Part shown: positions 6,888 through 10,402 of the stretch, piece by piece
Layout: every line of letters starts with the position of its first letter
Numbering within the stretch: the stretch's first letter is position 1
Source of the DNA: Verrucomicrobiota bacterium
GTDB taxonomy: Bacteria; Verrucomicrobiota; Verrucomicrobiia; Verrucomicrobiales; Verrucomicrobiaceae
Length of the DNA stretch: 10,402 bases
Direction: 5' to 3'
Assembly (NCBI GenBank): GCA_021413535.1
Contig: JAIOQF010000338.1
Coordinates: 1 to 10,402 of the forward strand
Made by a program: the position numbers and the translations under genes
The notes under the pieces: model-generated
Databases searched by the model: none
The model's input: the letters and a program-made list of their open reading frames with translations, nothing else
What the model was told of the DNA's origin: nothing

Positions 6888-6907
6888 GCGATCAATAGCT
6901 CCGCGCA
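6871..6907. other. Two-tier hairpin containing both convergent stop codons (truA/proS)
   Basis: An inner perfect stem TATTGA-GCGA-TCAATA (6882-6897) contains the truA TGA in its left arm and the proS TGA (TCA on +) in its right arm. The + strand loop is GCGA, a GNRA-type tetraloop. An outer stem TGCGCG (6871-6876) pairs with CGCGCA (6902-6907) across a small internal loop. There is no T tract, so it is at best a weak bidirectional end structure; the inner stem is A/T-rich. Confidence 0.4.
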
Positions 6908-8403
6908 AACACCACGCGTCGCGCACTTGGTTTGCCAGTCAGGAAGCACTTGCCCTCCTCGGCATATTCATCGCCGTGGGGAATGCAGCGGATGGTGATC
7001 TTGAGTTCCTTCTGGATACGCTCTTCGTCCGCACTGCTTCCGGCCCAGTGCATGAGTGCGAAACCACCGGGCTGATCATCGGCAAAGAACGCGCGGAACT
7101 CAGCTTCGGTTTCGAGTCGCTTGGTATTCTCGTCACGCAGTTTCGTGGCGCGTTCCAGCAGTGCGTTCTGGATGTCGTCGAGGATGTCGGGCACATTGCG
7201 AATAAACTCCTCCTTGCCGATGAATTCTTTTTCCTTTGGCGAGCGGTCACGGCGGGCGACGGCCACGCTGCGCTTCTCGATGTCGCGCGGGCCGATTTCC
7301 ACACGGAGCGGGACGCCTTTTTTGATCCACTCCCAGTTGCGCGTGCCGCCGGGGATGTCGCGCTTGTCCACATGGACTGCGAGAGGCCGATCCTGATATG
7401 AATGTGTGCGCAGTGTCTGGGCGAAGGCTTCACAGGCGTCGATGACCGCTGCGCGCGTGTCCGGTTTCGGTGTGACCGGAAGAATCACGATCTGCGTGGG
7501 CGCGATGCGGGGCGGGAGGATGACGCCGTCGTCATCGCCGTGCGCCATGATCAAGGTGCCAATGACTCGCGTGCTCATGCCCCAGCTGGTGGTCCAGGCG
7601 AGATGGCGCTGGTTGTCGCGACCGAGGAACTCGATGTTCGCGGCCTTGGAGAAATTTTGTCCGAGGAAGTGCGAAGTGCCGGCCTGGATGGCTTTGCGAT
7701 CCTGCACCATGGCCTCGACGGTGAGGGTGTGCAGCGCGCCAGGGAAACGTTCGCGCTCGGATTTTTCGCCGGCGATCACCGGAATGGCGAGGTGGTTGCG
7801 CAGGAACTCCTCATAGACGCGGTGCATGAGCTTGGTTTCTTCCATCGCCTCATCTGAGGTCTCGTGCGCGGTGTGGCCTTCCTGCCAGAGGAATTCGGCG
7901 GTGCGGAGGAAAAGGCGCGGGCGCATTTCCCAGCGCATGACGTTGCACCACTGATTGATGAGCAGGGGCAGGTCGCGGTAACTTTCCACCCAGCGCGCGA
8001 AGGCCGCGCCGATGATGGTTTCCGAAGTGGGCCGGATGACAAAGGGTTCTGCCAGCTCGCCAGTGGGCACCAGCTTGATTTTTCCATCGGGCTGTTTCAC
8101 GGATTCTAGGCGGTGGTGTGTGACCACGGCGCACTCGGTGGCGAAGCCCTCGGCGTGCTGGGCTTCTTTTTCCAAATAACTCAGGGGAATGAGCAGGGGA
8201 AAGTAGGCGTTCTGATGGCCGGTGGCCTTGAACTTGATGTCGAGTGTGCGCTGGATGTTTTCCCACAAGCCGCAGCCCCAGGGCTTGATGACCATGCAGC
8301 CACGGACTTCGGAATTCTCGGCGAGATCGGCGGCGCGCACGACTTGCTGATACCATTCGGGAAAGTCGGCGGCGCGAGTGGGCGTGATGGCGGTAGTGCT
8401 CAT
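6892..8403 (-). CDS. proS: Prolyl-tRNA synthetase, archaeal/eukaryote-type (class II, no editing insertion)
   Basis: Charges tRNA-Pro with proline. It has 503 residues. The class II core shows motif 2 (RWEMRPRLFLRTAEFLWQEG, 157-176), with the TSE of RPTSETIIG (124-132) upstream, and motif 3 (GMSTRVIGTLIMAHGD, 275-290). The anticodon-binding domain runs from about 303 to 410. A C-terminal domain ends in ARSY, the terminal Tyr typical of this type. No editing (INS) domain lies between motifs 2 and 3. In the C-terminal domain the family zinc ligands are mostly missing: HWAGSSADEE (452-461) has no Cys, and GKCFLTGK (484-491) keeps one of its pair. I recall similar loss in other bacterial members of this type. 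ATG 8403 has no Shine-Dalgarno motif. It lies 97 bases downstream of the pseudopilin gene on the same strand. Confidence 0.94.
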   Translation of the reverse strand: MSTTAITPTRAADFPEWYQQVVRAADLAENSEVRGCMVIKPWGCGLWENIQRTLDIKFKATGHQNAYFPLLIPLSYLEKEAQHAEGFATECAVVTHHRLESVKQPDGKIKLVPTGELAEPFVIRPTSETIIGAAFARWVESYRDLPLLINQWCNVMRWEMRPRLFLRTAEFLWQEGHTAHETSDEAMEETKLMHRVYEEFLRNHLAIPVIAGEKSERERFPGALHTLTVEAMVQDRKAIQAGTSHFLGQNFSKAANIEFLGRDNQRHLAWTTSWGMSTRVIGTLIMAHGDDDGVILPPRIAPTQIVILPVTPKPDTRAAVIDACEAFAQTLRTHSYQDRPLAVHVDKRDIPGGTRNWEWIKKGVPLRVEIGPRDIEKRSVAVARRDRSPKEKEFIGKEEFIRNVPDILDDIQNALLERATKLRDENTKRLETEAEFRAFFADDQPGGFALMHWAGSSADEERIQKELKITIRCIPHGDEYAEEGKCFLTGKPSARRVVFARSY

Positions 8404-8500
8404 AATGGGGAACGATAGCCATGCCGGAGGGCGGCGGGTGACTCAAGTGGAAACGTCGAGGGAATAGCGGATTCCGTGAAGTCGGCGCTCCGGTCTGGCT

Positions 8501-9034
8501 CTATCGCCCGGAGGGAACAGGCATCGCCAACCCTTGGGCGATGCTGCCGTCGGGCATCACCATGTTCGGGCCGTTCAACGAGCCGTGAGGACTGCCGCGC
8601 TCGATCACCCACGGCTGCTTCCAGCGATAGGCGGTCTGGGGCAGTTCGTCGAAAAGTGTCACCGCGTAGGAACTGATAAATTCATCCTTATTCTGAACTC
8701 TTCCTGGCTGCTTCTGCAGCGTGTCGGCTGGGCAGATCCAATCTTTCCTGGCCACTCCATATTCGCGCAGGGTTGCTTCCCACCACATCGACTCATCTTG
8801 TTCGCGATCAAAGACGCTCTCGGGAACTTGGGGCCAGATGTTGTCGTGATCCTGCAAATACAAGGTCAGGCCCGTCCCGATCCCGCGCAGGTTGGCAGTG
8901 CAGGCGGCGTTGGCGGCTCTGTTTTTTAAGTAGCTGAATGCCGGGAAGCTGATGGTGAGCAGCAGTGCCACGATGGTCATCACCAGCAATAGCTCGATCA
9001 GAGTAAAGCCGGAGGAGATTGCTGGACGACGCAT
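8501..9034 (-). CDS. Type II secretion/type IV pilin-like prepilin (pseudopilin)
   Basis: 177 residues from the chosen ATG (9034). A short basic leader MRRPAISSG is followed by FTLIELLLVMTIVALLL, so prepilin peptidase should cut after Gly9 and methylate Phe10; Glu14 is the conserved Glu+5. The rest is a soluble domain with NLRGIGTGLTLYLQDHDN (about 48-65), WWEAT and WICPADT. Its C-terminal NMVMPDGSIAQG resembles the DG-containing end of the verrucomicrobial and planctomycete PulG-like family. It probably builds an envelope pseudopilus or a substrate-specific filament. No other secretion genes are nearby apart from the uncertain membrane protein at 2005-2439. An in-frame extension upstream (to a TTG at 9148) is rejected because it would run through an intrinsic terminator and bury the leader. 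The ATG lies 5 bases past that terminator's T tract, an odd arrangement. Confidence 0.88.
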   Translation of the reverse strand: MRRPAISSGFTLIELLLVMTIVALLLTISFPAFSYLKNRAANAACTANLRGIGTGLTLYLQDHDNIWPQVPESVFDREQDESMWWEATLREYGVARKDWICPADTLQKQPGRVQNKDEFISSYAVTLFDELPQTAYRWKQPWVIERGSPHGSLNGPNMVMPDGSIAQGLAMPVPSGR

Positions 9035-9039
9035 GTTGG

Positions 9040-9070
9040 AAAAAGAAAACCGCACGATCATCACGTGCGG
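9040..9070 (-). terminator. Intrinsic terminator after the secreted-protein gene
   Basis: On the minus strand CCGCACG-TGATGAT-CGTGCGG makes a perfect 7-bp G/C-rich stem (plus-strand 9050-9070). It is followed at once by TTTTCTTTTT (9049-9040). It lies 43 bases after the stop of the secreted-protein gene and should end that transcript. Its T tract stops 5 bases before the pseudopilin ATG. Confidence 0.85.
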
Positions 9071-9080
9071 TTGAAATAAG

Positions 9081-9096
9081 GAGCCTGTAAAGGCTC
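9081..9096. other. Second small hairpin between the secreted-protein stop and the terminator
   Basis: GAGCC-TGTAAA-GGCTC makes a 5-bp stem with a 6-nt loop. On the minus strand it precedes the terminator stem by 10 bases, giving a tandem pair of stem-loops at the 3' end of the transcript. It may be only incidental. Confidence 0.35.
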
Positions 9097-9113
9097 TCGC
9101 GAAAGTGTAACTC

Positions 9114-9782
9114 TTATCGAGTGCTCGATTGGAAAATCCTCGATCCAACTACACGCATGGAAATTGTTTCGACTGTTACGTCGGCAAGGGCACCTGCTCT
9201 TGGAGCGGGAGTAACGGGGGTAGTTGTGGGGGCGACAGCTGATGCGTCCACGACACTCAATTGTCCGGTGCCGTTGAACTTCAGAATCGGCGCCGTCTGG
9301 TTGATGGTTGCGTTGAACACTGTATTGGCTGTTAAAGGATTAGCGATCGCACCGTTTTGCACGATGGTCGAGGTGGCGGACACAGACCCGCCACCTCCGC
9401 CAGTTGCCGAGGTGGTAGACGTGAAGTTCGCATAGCTGTTGGTGATGCCAATGATCGACTTGCGCACATGATCCACCATGCCGGTAGCATTCCCCACAAA
9501 AACGATGCCCTTATAATATATGACGGAACGATCAATAGGTGAACTGATTTTAAGGGATGATGTTACAGCGCCGGTGCCTCCCGCCGTCGAGGTGTCTGCA
9601 AGCGCCACATTGGTGCCCCACTGGGCAAAGCCACTTCCGTTTTTGAAACGCATCGCCGCTTGATAGATGCCAGACTCGTCCAGAAACTGGCTGTAGTCGC
9701 CGTTGTCCCAAGGACCTTTGCCGTAACTGGCTGCCGGGAGCGCGAATGCGAATACGAAAAGGAAGTGGATTTTCTTGAACAT
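9114..9782 (-). CDS. Secreted Gly/Ser/Thr-rich protein, unknown function
   Basis: 222 residues. A clear Sec signal peptide starts MFKKIHFLFVFAFALPAAS, with probable cleavage near residues 19-21. The mature protein opens with GPWDNGDYSQFLDESGIYQ, has a low-complexity Thr/Ser/Gly run at about 121-139 and a Pro/Thr-rich stretch at about 183-194. It ends in a beta-strand-like segment (DVTVETISMRVVGSRIF). There is no transmembrane helix apart from the signal, and no PEP-CTERM or LPXTG-type anchor. The pattern GPW..G.Y near the mature N-terminus, a later GTGQLS and a terminal R..GSR.F resemble an uncharacterised secreted family I recall from Verrucomicrobia; this is recall only. ATG 9782 has no Shine-Dalgarno motif. 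The gene is divergent from hisJ with 55 bases between starts, and is followed by an intrinsic terminator, so it is probably its own transcript. Confidence 0.75.
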   Translation of the reverse strand: MFKKIHFLFVFAFALPAASYGKGPWDNGDYSQFLDESGIYQAAMRFKNGSGFAQWGTNVALADTSTAGGTGAVTSSLKISSPIDRSVIYYKGIVFVGNATGMVDHVRKSIIGITNSYANFTSTTSATGGGGGSVSATSTIVQNGAIANPLTANTVFNATINQTAPILKFNGTGQLSVVDASAVAPTTTPVTPAPRAGALADVTVETISMRVVGSRIFQSSTR

Positions 9783-9822
9783 GATGGTGAGAGTAGCCGA
9801 AGCTAGGCCTGTTCAGCAAGGA

Positions 9823-9837
9823 TTTTTTTATAATTTT
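9823..9837. promoter_or_regulatory. A/T-rich patch with TATAAT in the divergent spacer
   Basis: The 55-base gap between the divergent secreted-protein and hisJ genes holds a T7 run, then TATAAT (9829-9834) on the + strand and TATAAA on the - strand. No good -35 is found for either. On + the -10 would place the transcript start at or after the GTG used here, so it more likely serves the minus-strand gene, if any. Confidence 0.3.
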
Positions 9838-10402
9838 GTGACCCCGGACTACCACACTCACACCCCACTCTGCCGACATGCCCAGGGTCACCCGCGCGAA
9901 TACGCTGCGGCGGCCCAGCAGCTCGGTCTTCCGGAACTGGGCTTCTCCGATCACAGCCCGATGCGGGAACACTTTGATGACTGGCGCATGGAATGGGCGG
10001 AATTTCCGCGCTATCTCGAGATGGTGGAAGAAGCCCGGGCGGAGTTTCCCACGCTGCCGATTCGCCTCGGGCTGGAGGTGGACTACTTGGAGGGCGGTGA
10101 GAAGTGGATCGAGGAACTCTCGCGTCAGGCTGATTTCGACTATCTGATCGGGGCTGTCCATTATCTCGCCCGCGATTGGGCGGTGGACGATCCCAAATAC
10201 CTTTTCAAATTCACCCAAGGCAGTGTGGAAGACATTTGGGCGCTTTATTTCCGCCTTTATGAAAAGGCTATCCGCAGCGGATTATTCAATTTCATGGCTC
10301 ATCCTGATCTGCCGAAGAAGTTTGGTCACCGGCCCGCGGGTGATATGCGCCGCTACTACGAGCAGGTCATCCAGGCGCTGGCGGAGACCGGCACCGCCTA
10401 CG
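9838..10402 (+). CDS. hisJ: Histidinol-phosphatase, PHP family (HisJ), 3'-truncated
   Basis: 188 codons are visible, with no stop before the window edge. HisJ dephosphorylates L-histidinol phosphate in histidine synthesis. PHP metal-site motifs are in order: DYHTHT (4-9; His6, His8), CRHA (12-15; His14), FSDHS (36-40; His39), GLEVDY (78-83; Glu80), GAVHYL (105-110; His108) and AHPDLPK (154-160; His155). The pattern DYHTHTPLCRHA...GFSDH is typical of HisJ rather than of PHP polymerases. GTG 9838 is chosen because family members begin just before the first HxH. The frame stays open upstream to ATGs at 9784 and 9781, which would overlap the divergent gene's start. An AAGGA lies 15 bases before the GTG, which is too far for a good ribosome site. 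About a third of the protein should lie downstream. Confidence 0.88.
   Translation, partial: MTPDYHTHTPLCRHAQGHPREYAAAAQQLGLPELGFSDHSPMREHFDDWRMEWAEFPRYLEMVEEARAEFPTLPIRLGLEVDYLEGGEKWIEELSRQADFDYLIGAVHYLARDWAVDDPKYLFKFTQGSVEDIWALYFRLYEKAIRSGLFNFMAHPDLPKKFGHRPAGDMRRYYEQVIQALAETGTAY

Noticed and set aside
7402..7857. Plus-strand frames over proS (and others at 6976-7401, 7406-7816)
   Set aside because: Antisense to well-conserved ProRS motifs; no independent support.
9035..9148. N-terminal extension of the pseudopilin to a TTG at 9148
   Set aside because: It would translate through the intrinsic terminator hairpin and put about 38 residues before a normal short prepilin leader.
9550..10218. 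Minus-strand frame of 222 residues across the hisJ/secreted-protein divergent region
   Set aside because: It is antisense to the PHP motifs of hisJ and out of frame with the secreted protein, whose signal peptide gives a better gene.

Overview
The window looks like ordinary chromosomal DNA of a bacterium of the phylum Verrucomicrobiota. The basis is the mix of gene types: a YyaL/DUF255 protein, an archaeal/eukaryote-type ProRS, a short ManC-type GDP-mannose pyrophosphorylase, an FTLIE-type pseudopilin and a secreted glycine/serine/threonine-rich protein. Start codons without Shine-Dalgarno motifs also fit. This placement comes from recall of family patterns, not from a search. G+C is moderately high and looks even throughout. 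I see no rRNA, tRNA, CRISPR array, transposase, integrase or phage gene.

Layout, left to right. (1) 1-1920 (+): most of a YyaL/DUF255 protein, cut at the 5' edge. (2) 1931-1996: a REP-like inverted repeat that can fold in two ways, directly before a small three-helix membrane protein (2005-2439, +). (3) 2530-4113 (+): serine acetyltransferase and a SprT-like zinc metalloprotein, 6 bases apart. (4) 4083-4400 (-): a small two-helix membrane protein whose 3' end overlaps the SprT-like gene by 31 bp. (5) 4483-6014 (+): mannose-1-phosphate guanylyltransferase followed by ruvX, preceded by a 7-nt tandem repeat. (6) 6015-6119: a spacer with two inverted arrays of 8-nt repeats, then truA (6120-6887, +). 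(7) 6892-9782 (-): in transcription order a secreted protein, an intrinsic terminator, a pseudopilin and prolyl-tRNA synthetase. (8) 9838-10402 (+): a PHP-family histidinol-phosphatase running off the 3' edge.

The genes do not form one pathway. They cover housekeeping roles: cysteine synthesis (CysE), histidine synthesis (HisJ), GDP-mannose supply for envelope polysaccharide (ManC), tRNA modification and charging (TruA, ProS), DNA/rRNA maintenance (RuvX, possibly SprT-like), and envelope or secretion (pseudopilin, secreted protein, two small membrane proteins). No non-coding stretch exceeds about 105 bases. The non-coding signal worth a second look lies in the spacers: the REP-like element, the 7-nt and 8-nt arrays, and the terminator that ends 5 bases before the pseudopilin start codon. 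I found no convincing undescribed multi-gene system.
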